From contig CALODP010000023.1 in assembly GCA_942492055.1 (NCBI GenBank), positions 354,001-418,000 on the forward strand: DNA of 64,000 nt, read 5' to 3'. This document shows, one piece after another, positions 18,844-28,285 of this stretch. Numbering within the stretch: the stretch's first letter is position 1; every line of letters starts with the position of its first letter. The stretch is from CALODP01 sp942492055 (GTDB lineage: Bacteria > Bacteroidota > Ignavibacteria > Ignavibacteriales > Melioribacteraceae). Below the pieces are notes generated by a model that saw only the letters and a program-made list of their open reading frames with translations, searched no databases and was not told the DNA's origin. The position numbers and the translations under genes are program-made.

Positions 18844-19656
18844 TTATTTGAGAAGCGACTCAGGATCTAAGTTCGGAGCTTCAATATCTTTGAAATATTG
18901 AACTGTTCCGACTTTCAATTCATAAGTAGCGGCATCATCACAAACAATAACTCCCTTAGGATGTAATTGAAGAGCGGAAACTGTCCACATATGGTTAACG
19001 CCTTCTTCAACAACTTTGGCCAATGCTCTGGCTTTGTTATGACCGTTGATGATGATTAATACTTCTTCGGCATCCAAAACAGTTTTTACACCGACAGTAA
19101 GAGCTGTTTTAGGAACTTTATTAACATCATTATCAAAGAATCTACTGTTTGCGATAATAGTATCCATTGTAAGAGTTTTAACACGAGTTCTTGATCCCAA
19201 TGAAGAAGCTGGCTCGTTAAATGCGATATGTCCGTCAGGTCCGATACCACCTAAGAAAAGATTGATACCGCCAACTGCGGCAATTCTCTTTTCATATTCT
19301 TCGCACTCTTTTTCCAAATCTTCAGCGTTTCCATTAAGAATATTGACATTTTCCTTTTTGATGTCGACATGACTGAAGAAATTATTCCACATAAAAGAAT
19401 GGTAGCTTTCGGGATGTTCTTCAGGAAGACCAACATATTCATCCATATTGAAAGTAATAACGTTTTCGAAAGAAACAACGCCTTTTTTATTCAATTCAAT
19501 CAGATTCTTATACATTCCTAACGGGGAAGATCCGGTTGGCAATCCGAGAACAAAAGGCTTTTCGGAAGTCGGATTGAATTCGTTAATTCTCTTGGCAACA
19601 TGATTTGCAGCCCATTTTGAGATCAACTCATAATTCGGTTCAATAATTAATCGCAT
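18844..19656 (-). CDS. nagB: Glucosamine-6-phosphate deaminase NagB
   Basis: Converts glucosamine-6-phosphate to fructose-6-phosphate and ammonia. The substrate-binding LGLPTGSSPLGMYK is at about residues 38-51, the catalytic Asp is in NMDEYVGL (about 72), and the DGHIAFNEPASS block (about 141-152) carries the catalytic His and Glu. At 270 residues it is of normal length for the hexameric bacterial enzyme. It follows a GlmU-like gene by about 30 bp and works with NagA encoded at 24,329-25,507, so both steps of GlcNAc-6-P catabolism are in the window. Confidence 0.97.
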   Translation of the reverse strand: MRLIIEPNYELISKWAANHVAKRINEFNPTSEKPFVLGLPTGSSPLGMYKNLIELNKKGVVSFENVITFNMDEYVGLPEEHPESYHSFMWNNFFSHVDIKKENVNILNGNAEDLEKECEEYEKRIAAVGGINLFLGGIGPDGHIAFNEPASSLGSRTRVKTLTMDTIIANSRFFDNDVNKVPKTALTVGVKTVLDAEEVLIIINGHNKARALAKVVEEGVNHMWTVSALQLHPKGVIVCDDAATYELKVGTVQYFKDIEAPNLDPESLLK

Positions 19657-19686
19657 AATAAAATCCTCACATTTAATAAATTTATA

Positions 19687-20955
19687 TTAGTTAGGCATTC
19701 CTCTACGTCGTCTCTCTTCTTTGGTAAGCTCAAAAACTTTTTTAAAGACCTTTTCATCGGCCGAAGTAAACTCAACTTTTCTTCTGGCCATAACCCTTTG
19801 AGCAACCTCAATACTACGCTCGAGATCATAAGTAGTAACAGCGTCTGCGCCACCCCAGGTAAATGAGGGGATATATTTGGGAGGAAATCCCGCACCGAAA
19901 ACATTTGTTGATACTCCAACTACCGTACCTGTATTAAACATAGTATTTATAGCGGTTTTGGAATGATCACCCATAGTAAGCCCAACAAACATAGATCCGC
20001 TATCAATCTGCTCGTCATTAATTACAACACGAACGCTACCATAGTTGTTTTTAAGATCGCTATTATTTGTATCAGCTCCGAGATTAACCCAAGAGCCAAG
20101 ATAAGCGTGTCCTAAAAAGCCATCATGTTGTTTATTCGTGTAATCAAGAAGAATTGATTCTTCAATTTCTCCGCCGACTTTGCAGACTTTGCCGATGCTG
20201 GTGTTTTCGTATATTTTGGCGCCAATTTTTACTTTTGTGAAATCACCTATGTAACAGGGGCCTTCAATAACCGCGTTTGGATAAACCGAAACTCCTTTGC
20301 CAATATAGATCGGACCTTGGGAGGCATCAAGAACAACTCCCGGTTTAATTCCCGATTCTTCATCCACAAAAATATTATTCTTGTTTACAAAGTTAACACC
20401 TTCGTAGATATTTCCCCTAATCATATTTTCATTTTTTTTAATTATTTTCTCAAAATCTTTAATAATCTCATTACCATTATGACTAATTAACTCCCATGGG
20501 TAACTAATATATTTAACATTAACCTCTTGTTTTAACATTCCGGTAAAATCGGAGAGCATAAAAACATCGGAGATGCGGTCTTGGAGATTTGCGTAATTAG
20601 CACCGGAAACTCTTGCAGCAATAATTGTTTCGCCATTTACATAAAGTGTGTCCGATCCTTCCAAAGGTATGACTTCAGACAAATTTTCGTCTGCTAAAAC
20701 TCTTCCGTTAATCAATAAACAACTATTCCCATCGGGATTAAATTCGTTAACTTTTGAATCGGGATATTTATTTTTAACAATTTCAGTTAAGTATTCTCTA
20801 CAATGAAGTGATACAGGGACATTAGGATAAGCGTTTTCGATTTTTTCTTTTAGAGAGAGGATTCCACATCTAAGATCGAAATGAGGGCGAAAGTAAACTA
20901 AAGGAAGAAGACGAGTATAATAGTTTCCCTCAAAAATACAAATTGATTCGGCCAT
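19687..20955 (-). CDS. GlmU-like sugar nucleotidyltransferase / left-handed beta-helix protein, 422 aa
   Basis: An N-terminal nucleotidyltransferase-like region (about 1-200, ICIFEGNYYTRLLPLVYFRPHFDLR) is followed by hexapeptide repeats of a left-handed beta-helix (about 205-350, for example GPIYIGKGVSVYPNAVIEGPCYIGDFTKVKIGA split over coils). This matches the 'putative sugar nucleotidyl transferase' family of Bacteroidota, related to GlmU but without its classical LAAGxGTRM pyrophosphorylase loop. The catalytic role is therefore uncertain. It is probably cotranscribed with nagB. GGAGG precedes ATG 20955. Confidence 0.85.
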   Translation of the reverse strand: MAESICIFEGNYYTRLLPLVYFRPHFDLRCGILSLKEKIENAYPNVPVSLHCREYLTEIVKNKYPDSKVNEFNPDGNSCLLINGRVLADENLSEVIPLEGSDTLYVNGETIIAARVSGANYANLQDRISDVFMLSDFTGMLKQEVNVKYISYPWELISHNGNEIIKDFEKIIKKNENMIRGNIYEGVNFVNKNNIFVDEESGIKPGVVLDASQGPIYIGKGVSVYPNAVIEGPCYIGDFTKVKIGAKIYENTSIGKVCKVGGEIEESILLDYTNKQHDGFLGHAYLGSWVNLGADTNNSDLKNNYGSVRVVINDEQIDSGSMFVGLTMGDHSKTAINTMFNTGTVVGVSTNVFGAGFPPKYIPSFTWGGADAVTTYDLERSIEVAQRVMARRKVEFTSADEKVFKKVFELTKEERRRRGMPN

Positions 20956-21012
20956 GCGACCTCCAATTTAATTTCGGAAAGAGTATGTAATTTAAAATTA
21001 CGAGGAAATATT

Positions 21013-21038
21013 CCTGCTCCTGTAGAAACAAGAGCAGG
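21013..21038 (-). terminator. Stem-loop after the POT transporter gene
   Basis: CCTGCTC (21013-21019) and GAGCAGG (21032-21038) form a 7-bp stem. On the minus strand it follows the transporter stop and precedes an AT-rich stretch, so it is a moderate terminator candidate. Confidence 0.6.
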
Positions 21039-21052
21039 CAATTAAAAATTCA

Positions 21053-22711
21053 TTAGTGAGAACCGGTATGTTCCTCAACAATACGTTTAATCCATTTCAA
21101 TAAGACAAACATCAAGATCGCACCTACTAAGGCACCTGCGAAATTTATCATAAAGAAATAAACTTTATTATCTATACTGCCCCAAAGTCCCGAAAGAACA
21201 CCTGAGAGTTTGTTACCAAGAGCAGTTGAGAAGAACCAGCCACCCATCATCAGACCAGCAACTCTCTTCGGGCTAAGTTTGGAAACCAAAGAAAGTCCCA
21301 TCGGGCTTAAACAAAGCTCACCGACAGTAATAACACCGTAGTTAATTACCAACCACCATGGAAGACTCTTGGTAACACCATTATCCGAAGTGATTACCGC
21401 AATCATCATAATTGTAGTTGATAAGGCGGTAATAAGCATACCAATACCAATTTTTCCGGGAGTTGAAGGTTCTTTTTTCTTTCTTCTCATCATATTCCAA
21501 AATCCTACAACAAGAGGTGTAAGGAAGACAACAAAGAAAGGATTTATAGATTGGAAAATCTCAGTAGAAATCAATTTGAGATTTTGTCCTTCAGCCGGCC
21601 ATTCTTCTTTAGGAAGATTGTTAAAATAAGGATCAGGCTCCATAGTTGAGATTACCTTTCCGCTTTCATCAGTAACCGGAACCCCGTGCGCATCAACTTG
21701 CGGTACTTCACGAGTAGTGCTTACTTCCTGAGCGAAATGAAGATTTTCTGCAACTGTTTCAACCGCAGCCGGCATACTTCTATCGGTATATCGTTCAGCC
21801 CAGATTGTCAAAGCGGAACCATTCTGATGGAAAACCGCCCAGAAGATAATAACAACTGCAAAAACCGAAAGAAGGGCACCAATCGGATTTTTCTCTTCTT
21901 TCGGCGCTTTAGCCCAAAGCATAATAAAGTATCCGATAAACGGAATTGCCGCGAATAAAAAGGCATCTGTAGAATTAGCTCCTAATAATGGTTGTCCGAA
22001 TAACATCTGAGGTACAAACCACCCGATAACACCGGCAAGTATAGCAGGGCCAAAAATAGAAGAAATCAATTTACCTAAAGGCATTTCATCTTTAGTTGGT
22101 TCGGAAATTACATCCGCTTCTTTAACGTGTTTTTGGCCAAACCAGAACCAAATCAGTCCGATAAACATTCCAATACCGGCAATAGCAAAAGCGTATCCCC
22201 AGCCATATTGATGACGCAAATAAGCCGCGACAAAATTACAAACGAAAGCACCGATATTAATACCCATATAAAAGATATTAAAACCGGAATCTTTATATGG
22301 TCTATAATTATCATTATTATCATATAATTTACCAACCAAGGTGGAAATATTAGGTTTGAAAAACCCATTACCAATGATAATCAGTAATAATGAAAGGTAA
22401 AACGCAATTTCGCCATGTAAAGAAAGTCCGATGTATCCACAGCCCATCAAAAATCCACCAATGGAAATCGCTTTTCTGTAACCCAATACTTTATCCGCCA
22501 AGAGACCACCTAGGAAAGGGGTCAAATAAACCAAGGCCAAATATGTACCGTAAATGTCCGCCGCTTTAAAATCACTAAATCCCATACCCCCATTGGAAGT
22601 CGGATCAATCATGTAGAGAGTAAAAATACCCAACATTAAATAGAATCCGAACCGCTCCCACATCTCAGTGAAAAAGAGAACGGGCAGACCCTTGGGATGT
22701 CTTTTAAACAT
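21053..22711 (-). CDS. POT/PTR-family proton-dependent oligopeptide transporter, 552 aa
   Basis: An inner-membrane MFS protein of the proton-coupled oligopeptide group. The N-terminal FFTEMWERFGFYLMLGI segment carries the ExxER-type proton-coupling motif of POT proteins (EMWERFG). The second signature block lies at FFKPNISTLVG and the GFNIFYMGINIGAF region. About 14 hydrophobic segments are visible. A non-membrane insert at about 290-370 separates helices, as often in Bacteroidota members. It likely imports di- and tripeptides. AAGGAG precedes the start. Confidence 0.93.
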   Translation of the reverse strand: MFKRHPKGLPVLFFTEMWERFGFYLMLGIFTLYMIDPTSNGGMGFSDFKAADIYGTYLALVYLTPFLGGLLADKVLGYRKAISIGGFLMGCGYIGLSLHGEIAFYLSLLLIIIGNGFFKPNISTLVGKLYDNNDNYRPYKDSGFNIFYMGINIGAFVCNFVAAYLRHQYGWGYAFAIAGIGMFIGLIWFWFGQKHVKEADVISEPTKDEMPLGKLISSIFGPAILAGVIGWFVPQMLFGQPLLGANSTDAFLFAAIPFIGYFIMLWAKAPKEEKNPIGALLSVFAVVIIFWAVFHQNGSALTIWAERYTDRSMPAAVETVAENLHFAQEVSTTREVPQVDAHGVPVTDESGKVISTMEPDPYFNNLPKEEWPAEGQNLKLISTEIFQSINPFFVVFLTPLVVGFWNMMRRKKKEPSTPGKIGIGMLITALSTTIMMIAVITSDNGVTKSLPWWLVINYGVITVGELCLSPMGLSLVSKLSPKRVAGLMMGGWFFSTALGNKLSGVLSGLWGSIDNKVYFFMINFAGALVGAILMFVLLKWIKRIVEEHTGSH

Positions 22712-22882
22712 ATTTTCTCCTTATTATATGAAAAGATAATTTCGGTGTTGTATTTCGATATGTAGTTATTTTTGAAAAGATATATATTTCAATCATTGAT
22801 TTGCTAAGCTAGCTAAAAAAGTCGTCATAAGATAAAAATATCTTGGAACATAAAAAATAGAAATGCATTCAAAAAATTATAA

Positions 22883-22914
22883 TTTGTTAAAAAATGCCAT
22901 CTTCAATATATTTG
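22883..22914 (+). promoter_or_regulatory. Bacteroidetes-type promoter, possibly for a leaderless mRNA
   Basis: TTTG at 22883-22886 and TATATTTG at 22907-22914 are separated by 20 nt, matching the Bacteroidetes primary-sigma consensus TTTG-N19-21-TAnnTTTG. Transcription would start a few nucleotides after 22,914, at or next to ATG 22920 of the PASTA gene. Confidence 0.7.
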
Positions 22915-22919
22915 TAGTG

Positions 22920-23660
22920 ATGAAAAAATTAATAAAGAAACTCGTGTTAATCCCGTCAATATTATTCGTATTAGTCTTTGCCATATTATTGATCGCGGAT
23001 AATTATATTTTACCGAACCTTGTTGACGCTCCTGAGGTTGTATTACCTAATCTTGTTGGACTAAACAAAGAAGAGGCAAAAGCTCAATTAGAGCAAATAA
23101 AGCTTATTCCCGTAGAAGAAGGACCAAGGTATGATGCTCGCTTCGATGTAGACGAAGTGATTTTTCAAAATCCGAATGCCGGTACCAGAGTAAAAGAGGG
23201 AAGAAGGATTTACATTCATATTAGCGGTGGCGAGGCAAAGATAAAAATGCCTTCTCTTTTCAAGAAAACTCTTAGAGACGCCAAAATTACTCTCGAAAGA
23301 CGTGGGTTGTTTTTAGGAGAGATTGAAGAGATGCGCTCCGAGTTGCCGAAAAGATGTGTAGTAGATCAGGAATTTCCGGAAGGGGAATTATTAGTAAAAG
23401 GAGATTCGGTAAATATAAAGATTAGTTTAGGCCCGAAACTTGGAATGATTCGTGTCCCAAGCTTGATCGGCAAAACGCTCAACGAAGCATCAAGAATTTT
23501 ACGAAGAAATTCGTTGAATATCGGAGAAATAACATATTCCGAATCACCTAGCTTATTGCCCAATAGAGTATTCGATCAATTTCCATCGGAAGAGAAGCTC
23601 ATAAGTGTTGGGGATAGTGTAGATGTATTTGTAACGAAAAGTATAACTGAGAACAATTAG
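22920..23660 (+). CDS. PASTA-domain membrane protein, 246 aa
   Basis: One N-terminal transmembrane helix (residues about 8-30) is followed by three tandem PASTA domains (about 40-105, 106-175, 176-243). Each begins with a P[NS]LxGxxxxEAxxxLxxxxL pattern (LPNLVGLNKEEAKAQLEQ, MPSLFKKTLRDAKITLER, VPSLIGKTLNEASRILRR). PASTA domains bind peptidoglycan or beta-lactam-like ligands. There is no kinase or transpeptidase domain, so it is the short anchored form. ATG 22920 is chosen over 22863 because of the promoter position and the signal-anchor start MKKLIKK. It begins a run with rpe and nagA. Confidence 0.88.
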   Translation: MKKLIKKLVLIPSILFVLVFAILLIADNYILPNLVDAPEVVLPNLVGLNKEEAKAQLEQIKLIPVEEGPRYDARFDVDEVIFQNPNAGTRVKEGRRIYIHISGGEAKIKMPSLFKKTLRDAKITLERRGLFLGEIEEMRSELPKRCVVDQEFPEGELLVKGDSVNIKISLGPKLGMIRVPSLIGKTLNEASRILRRNSLNIGEITYSESPSLLPNRVFDQFPSEEKLISVGDSVDVFVTKSITENN

Positions 23661-23672
23661 AAAGATAAAGAG

Positions 23673-24332
23673 ATGAAACAATTAGCTCCTTCAATACTAT
23701 CAGCAGATTTTTCCAATCTGTCCCAACAAATCAGATATACTGAAATGGGTGGTGCCGACATTATTCATTGTGACATAATGGATGGAAAATTTGTCCCGAA
23801 TATCACATTCGGTCCGGTTGTAGTTAAAGCTGTAAAAAGAACAACTACAAAACCTATTGATGTACATTTGATGATTGAGAATCCGGACAATTTCATTGAG
23901 GATTTTGCAAAGGCAGGGGCTGATTATATATCCGTTCATCAGGAAGAAGTTATTCATCTTGATCGTACGATCAATAGAATAAAAGAATTTGGAATTAAAG
24001 CCGGAGTTGTAATCAATCCGGCCACATCAATACAAACTCTTGAAAATATACTCGGAATCGTAGATTTCATACTCATCATGTCAGTAAATCCTGGTTTCGG
24101 GGGACAAAAATTTATTCCATACACTCTTGATAAAATCAAGAAATTAGATAGGTTAAGAGAAGAAAAGGGCTACAAATATTTGATTGAGATTGATGGAGGA
24201 GTTACATCTGAGAATATTAGGGAAATCTCAGAAGCCGGTTGTGATATTTTTGTTGCCGGTTCATCTGTCTTTGCCAAAGATAACATTTCTGCTGCTACAG
24301 CAGAACTTAAGAATATAATATCAACAAAATGA
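23673..24332 (+). CDS. rpe: Ribulose-phosphate 3-epimerase
   Basis: Interconverts ribulose-5-phosphate and xylulose-5-phosphate in the pentose phosphate pathway. The TIM-barrel motifs are all present: APSILSADFSNL at the start, HCDIMDGKFVPNITFGP (catalytic Asp, metal site) at about 33-49, DVHLMI, MSVNPGFGGQKFI (about 138-150), the EIDGGV strand and VAGSSVF phosphate site. Its 219 residues are normal. Its stop overlaps the nagA start (ATGA). It lies 12 bp after the PASTA gene. Confidence 0.97.
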   Translation: MKQLAPSILSADFSNLSQQIRYTEMGGADIIHCDIMDGKFVPNITFGPVVVKAVKRTTTKPIDVHLMIENPDNFIEDFAKAGADYISVHQEEVIHLDRTINRIKEFGIKAGVVINPATSIQTLENILGIVDFILIMSVNPGFGGQKFIPYTLDKIKKLDRLREEKGYKYLIEIDGGVTSENIREISEAGCDIFVAGSSVFAKDNISAATAELKNIISTK

Positions 24333-25507
24333 GTGTGTGTAATATGAAACTTGCGTTAGTTGGTGGATCGATTTATACTCCTTTCAGAGAGATTGAAAAA
24401 GGAGCGATATTAATAGCAGATGGGATTGTTTATGAAGTCGGAAGTGTTGAAGATGTTACAATTCCTGAAGAATACGAAGTAATTGATGTTAGCGGAAAGA
24501 AAGTAGCTCCGGGATTTGTAGATTTATTAGTACATGGTGGTGCCGGTGGTTACGGATTCTCTGACGAATCAGACGAAAGTATCGAGAAAATTGCTAAGTA
24601 CTTCTTGGAAAACGGTTCGACTACTATGTTAGCAAGTCTTCATGCAAAACCAAAAGAAGCATTTTTGGCAGATATGAAAAGACTTGCCGATTACATCGAA
24701 GCCAATCCGAAAAGCAACATAAAGGGTATTCATTCGGAAGGTCCGTATTTGAATCCGGAGTTGAAGGGATCAATGAATGAAGGATATCTATGGAAACCAT
24801 CCGTAGAATCTTTTATTGAAATGTATGAAGCTTCTCGCGGACATTTGAAAGTTATGACAATTGCCCCTGAATTACCCGGAGCATTGGATGTTATCCGCGA
24901 AGCATCATTCAGAGGTGTTGTTTGTTCAGTAGGGCATTCAACTGCTTCATACGAAGTTATTGATGCTGCAATTGATCATGGCGCAGCACATGTTACTCAC
25001 ATGTTCAACGCAATGAAGCCATTTCATCACAGATTTCCTAGTGTAATGGCTGCCGCATTATTGAGAGACGAATTGAAAATTGAATTAATCGCAGATACAT
25101 ACCATGTTCATCCTGCAATTATGGAATTATTGTTGAAATTCAAATCTCCTAAAAACATCATTTTAATTACAGACTCTATCAGAGTAGCAGGCTTACATGA
25201 GGGAGAATCATCACATTTCTCCGATCAAAAAGTTACTTTGAAAGATAACAAGGCTACTTTGGATGACGGAACATTGGCAGGTAGCACATTAACCTTGAAT
25301 AACGCCGTAAAGAATATTGTTAATACTACAAAAGCCAAACTTACAGACGCATTCAGAATGGCATCCTTGAACGGCTCAAAAGTTATTGGTTCAGGTACCG
25401 GTATCCTGGCTTCAGGAAAACCGGCTGATATTGTTGTTTTAGATGATGACTATAACGTTGAATACACCATTATGGATGGTGAAATTCGTTTCAAGAAAGA
25501 AGCATAA
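24329..25507 (+). CDS. nagA: N-acetylglucosamine-6-phosphate deacetylase NagA
   Basis: Removes the acetyl group from GlcNAc-6-phosphate to feed NagB. An amidohydrolase-superfamily barrel with PGFVDLLVHGGAGGYGF (metal-binding region, about 66-82), HSEGPYLNP (about 134-142, Glu ligand), CSVGHSTASYE, THMFNAM (about 230-236) and the catalytic Asp in LITDSIRVAG. The start at 24329 overlaps the rpe stop; ATG 24344 is an alternative. The last gene of its run, followed by a strong terminator. Confidence 0.96.
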   Translation: MSVCNMKLALVGGSIYTPFREIEKGAILIADGIVYEVGSVEDVTIPEEYEVIDVSGKKVAPGFVDLLVHGGAGGYGFSDESDESIEKIAKYFLENGSTTMLASLHAKPKEAFLADMKRLADYIEANPKSNIKGIHSEGPYLNPELKGSMNEGYLWKPSVESFIEMYEASRGHLKVMTIAPELPGALDVIREASFRGVVCSVGHSTASYEVIDAAIDHGAAHVTHMFNAMKPFHHRFPSVMAAALLRDELKIELIADTYHVHPAIMELLLKFKSPKNIILITDSIRVAGLHEGESSHFSDQKVTLKDNKATLDDGTLAGSTLTLNNAVKNIVNTTKAKLTDAFRMASLNGSKVIGSGTGILASGKPADIVVLDDDYNVEYTIMDGEIRFKKEA

Positions 25508-25518
25508 TTTGAATAAAG

Positions 25519-25549
25519 AGAGTGGCTATTGTGCCACTCTTTTTGTTTT
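25519..25549 (+). terminator. Rho-independent terminator after nagA
   Basis: AGAGTGGC (25519-25526) and GCCACTCT (25533-25540) form a perfect 8-bp stem with a 6-nt loop, followed by TTTTGTTTT. Confidence 0.92.
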
Positions 25550-25640
25550 CCTTACTTATTTATTTCCTTTCTTTTATTTATTGTAAAAAAGTGTTACTAT
25601 TCGTATAAATTTTGTCGCCTATTAAAGTGAGATTACAGTA

Positions 25641-26822
25641 TTGCCAATTCAGTTAGTAAATATTTCAAAAGAAGAAATTTTCAAGAGATACAGTAAGTCT
25701 TACAATATCTATAGAGATTTATATCAATCAGACATAACCGGACTTGAAATACGAGATATTCCCACATCACTTGCCATGAGTTTACGTGATATGCTACATA
25801 GCAAAAAGGAATTAGCATATTATACCCAAACTCCGAAAACAGATTGTTCCGATTTCTTTACATTTGGTAATTTTGAAATGTTATCTTCTTTTTCAACGGA
25901 GATCAAAAGCGCAGGATATGAGGAGTTAGGATTTAAGGTCTCGAATGTGATGCTAAACTATTCCGATTATGATAAAACATCTTTTATACTAAATGGCAAA
26001 GCTATTACGTCGAAATCATCCCTTGTAATGGGAATTCTCAATATTACTCCGGATTCTTTTTCAGATGGGGGAAAATTCAATTCCATAGATTCAGCTCTCA
26101 TTCATGTTGATGAAATGGTAAAAGCAGAAGTCGATATTATTGATGTCGGTGGCGAATCAACTCGTCCCGGATCAGATCCGGTTTCGGAAGAAGAAGAACT
26201 TGATCGTGTTATTCCTGTTATAAAAAAAATTAAAGAGAAGTATCCGGAAATAGTGATATCGATAGATACAACCAAATCGAAAGTAGCTGAAGAAGCGGTA
26301 AAACATGGCGCCACTATTATTAATGATATAAGCGGCTTTACATTTGATGAGAAAATAGTCGATGTTGCAGCCCAGTATAATGTAGCATTGGTTATTATGC
26401 ATATAAAAGGTAACCCGAAAGATATGCAAGATGCCCCTTACTACGATGATGTAGTAAAAGATGTATATTCATTTCTATGGAATAAAACTTGGATAGCCAA
26501 ATCGAAAGGGGTGAAATCCATTATTATAGATCCCGGAATTGGATTTGGAAAAAGGCAAAAAGACAATTATGAAATAATAAATAGATTGGATGAGTTTAAA
26601 GGCATTGGTTATCCTATATTAATGGGATTGTCCAGAAAATCCTTAATCGGTCAGACACTCCAATTGCCGGTAGATGAAAGAGATGTCCCAACAGTTATTG
26701 CGGAAGGAATCTCAATAAAAAACGGCGCGAAGATTATTAGAACACATAATGTAAAGAACGCTACTTATTGTAAAAAAATGATGCAGTTTATTAACAATCC
26801 GGAATCACTAAACAATGTTTGA
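25641..26822 (+). CDS. folP: Dihydropteroate synthase FolP with N-terminal extension, 393 aa
   Basis: Joins p-aminobenzoate to dihydropterin pyrophosphate in folate synthesis. The catalytic barrel starts near residue 125 with GILNITPDSFSDGG, followed by IDVGGESTRPGS, VISIDTTKS, INDISGF, IIDPGIGFGK and LMGLSRKS. About 120 extra N-terminal residues precede it (through VSNVMLNYSDYDKTSFILNGK); similar extensions occur in some folP products, and their role is not clear. The start is a TTG at 25641 with a weak ribosome site. It overlaps cdaA by 8 nt, so the two are probably coupled. Confidence 0.94.
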   Translation: MPIQLVNISKEEIFKRYSKSYNIYRDLYQSDITGLEIRDIPTSLAMSLRDMLHSKKELAYYTQTPKTDCSDFFTFGNFEMLSSFSTEIKSAGYEELGFKVSNVMLNYSDYDKTSFILNGKAITSKSSLVMGILNITPDSFSDGGKFNSIDSALIHVDEMVKAEVDIIDVGGESTRPGSDPVSEEEELDRVIPVIKKIKEKYPEIVISIDTTKSKVAEEAVKHGATIINDISGFTFDEKIVDVAAQYNVALVIMHIKGNPKDMQDAPYYDDVVKDVYSFLWNKTWIAKSKGVKSIIIDPGIGFGKRQKDNYEIINRLDEFKGIGYPILMGLSRKSLIGQTLQLPVDERDVPTVIAEGISIKNGAKIIRTHNVKNATYCKKMMQFINNPESLNNV

Positions 26823-27633
26823 TATATTTAGAATAGGGTTTCTCTCATTTACCTTTTTGGATTTGATCGACGTAGTTCTGGTCTCGTTTATTATATATAA
26901 ATTATATACGGTGCTTAAAGGGACTATTGCCGCACAAATATTTTTCGGACTGATTCTGGTTTTGGTATTTTCCTTTTTGGCTCAGGCGGCCAACTTTAAA
27001 GCACTTGGATGGCTGTTGAGATTAATTACTGACATCTGGGTTATAGCGTTTATTGTCTTATTCCAACCTGAAATCAGAAGATTTCTTACGATTTTAGGAC
27101 GAAGTCCTTTTGCGCGACTTGTAATCAAAGGAGACGAACAAAGCGCAGCCGATATTTTAACCGAAGCGGCATTCGAACTCGCCCAAAATCAACACGGTGC
27201 TCTAATTGTTATTGCCGGTACATCGGCAATCAGGAGTATTTCGGAAACAGGGGAGATGATAAATTCGAAGCTTACGAAGAGCTTATTGAGATCTATTTTT
27301 TTCCCACGCTCACCACTACATGACGGGGCTGTTGTAATCAGAAATGATATGATCGAGGCTGCGCGATGTACATTGCCATTATCGCAAGAGAACGTAATTG
27401 ATAACATACCCTTAGGAATGCGTCATAAAGCAGGCCTGGGAATTTCCGAACAATCCGATGTAATTAGTATTATTGTTTCCGAAGAGACAGGTGGAATCTC
27501 CATCGCGGAAAAAGGGAAGTTAATACGTGGATTATCGAAAGAATCATTAAGAAAACACTTGTTAAAAAGTATGCATGGCGCGAAAGAAAAAGGGGTAAAA
27601 GGAATATTTGACCAATTCATCAGACAAAAATAG
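26815..27633 (+). CDS. cdaA: Diadenylate cyclase CdaA
   Basis: Makes the second messenger cyclic di-AMP from two ATP. Three N-terminal transmembrane helices (residues about 10-85) precede a DisA_N (DAC) domain. The signature PLHDGAVVI lies near 168-176 and MRHKAGLGISEQSDVISIIVSEETG near 201. The usual RHRAA is RHKAG here, a mild variant. At 272 residues it has the normal CdaA size. The folP-cdaA order is common in Bacteroidota. No CdaR or GlmM gene is adjacent. It overlaps the next gene by 26 nt. Confidence 0.95.
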   Translation: MFDIFRIGFLSFTFLDLIDVVLVSFIIYKLYTVLKGTIAAQIFFGLILVLVFSFLAQAANFKALGWLLRLITDIWVIAFIVLFQPEIRRFLTILGRSPFARLVIKGDEQSAADILTEAAFELAQNQHGALIVIAGTSAIRSISETGEMINSKLTKSLLRSIFFPRSPLHDGAVVIRNDMIEAARCTLPLSQENVIDNIPLGMRHKAGLGISEQSDVISIIVSEETGGISIAEKGKLIRGLSKESLRKHLLKSMHGAKEKGVKGIFDQFIRQK

Positions 27634-28279
27634 AGTATGCGCGGTTGTTCCGTTTTATAACGAGCAGAAGCACATTAAACCCCTTTTTACTCAACTGCTA
27701 ACAATGGTTGATGCTATTATCGCGGTTGACGACGGATCTTCGGACGATTCTTCAAATGAAATACCCAAATCGAATAAAATATATTTAGTTACTCATGATG
27801 TTAATTCAGGTAAAGGGGCTGCTCTTAAGACAGGTTTTCGAAAATCAATAGAGTTAGGCTTTGATTTTACTTTTACGATCGACGCCGACCAACAGCATGA
27901 TCCGAATTCAATTCGGTTATTTCTTGATAATATTGATAATAATGATATAATTATCGGAAACAGACTTAATAATCTAAGTGGAATGCCGTTACATAGAATC
28001 CTTAGTAATAAAATTACCTCTTGGATAATGACAATTAAAACCGGCGCCCTTATTAAAGATAGTCAATGTGGTTTCCGATTATTTAGAACTAATATCCTTG
28101 AGCGCCTTGTTTTTGAGAGTGATGGCTTTGAATCTGAAACAGAAATCCTAATATCCGCAGCCAAACAAAAGATGAGGATCGGGTTTGTTGATATTCCTAC
28201 AATCTACGGTGATCAGGTTTCAAAGATGACAAATTGGAAGACAACAATTGGATTTGTTAGAATAATATTAACTAAGTGA
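27608..28279 (+). CDS. Family 2 glycosyltransferase, 223 aa
   Basis: A GT-A fold glycosyltransferase of the dolichol-phosphate mannosyltransferase / polyprenol type. CAVVPFYNEQKHI begins the domain, AIIAVDDGSSDDS is the nucleotide-binding loop, and FTIDADQQHDPNSI carries the DxD metal site (about residue 92). QCGFRLFR and the late FESETEILISA segment are typical of the family. No transmembrane segment is visible. The start is a TTG within the cdaA 3' end (26-nt overlap). It probably transfers a sugar to a lipid carrier; the sugar is unknown. Confidence 0.88.
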   Translation: MTNSSDKNRVCAVVPFYNEQKHIKPLFTQLLTMVDAIIAVDDGSSDDSSNEIPKSNKIYLVTHDVNSGKGAALKTGFRKSIELGFDFTFTIDADQQHDPNSIRLFLDNIDNNDIIIGNRLNNLSGMPLHRILSNKITSWIMTIKTGALIKDSQCGFRLFRTNILERLVFESDGFESETEILISAAKQKMRIGFVDIPTIYGDQVSKMTNWKTTIGFVRIILTK

Positions 28280-28285
28280 GAAAGC

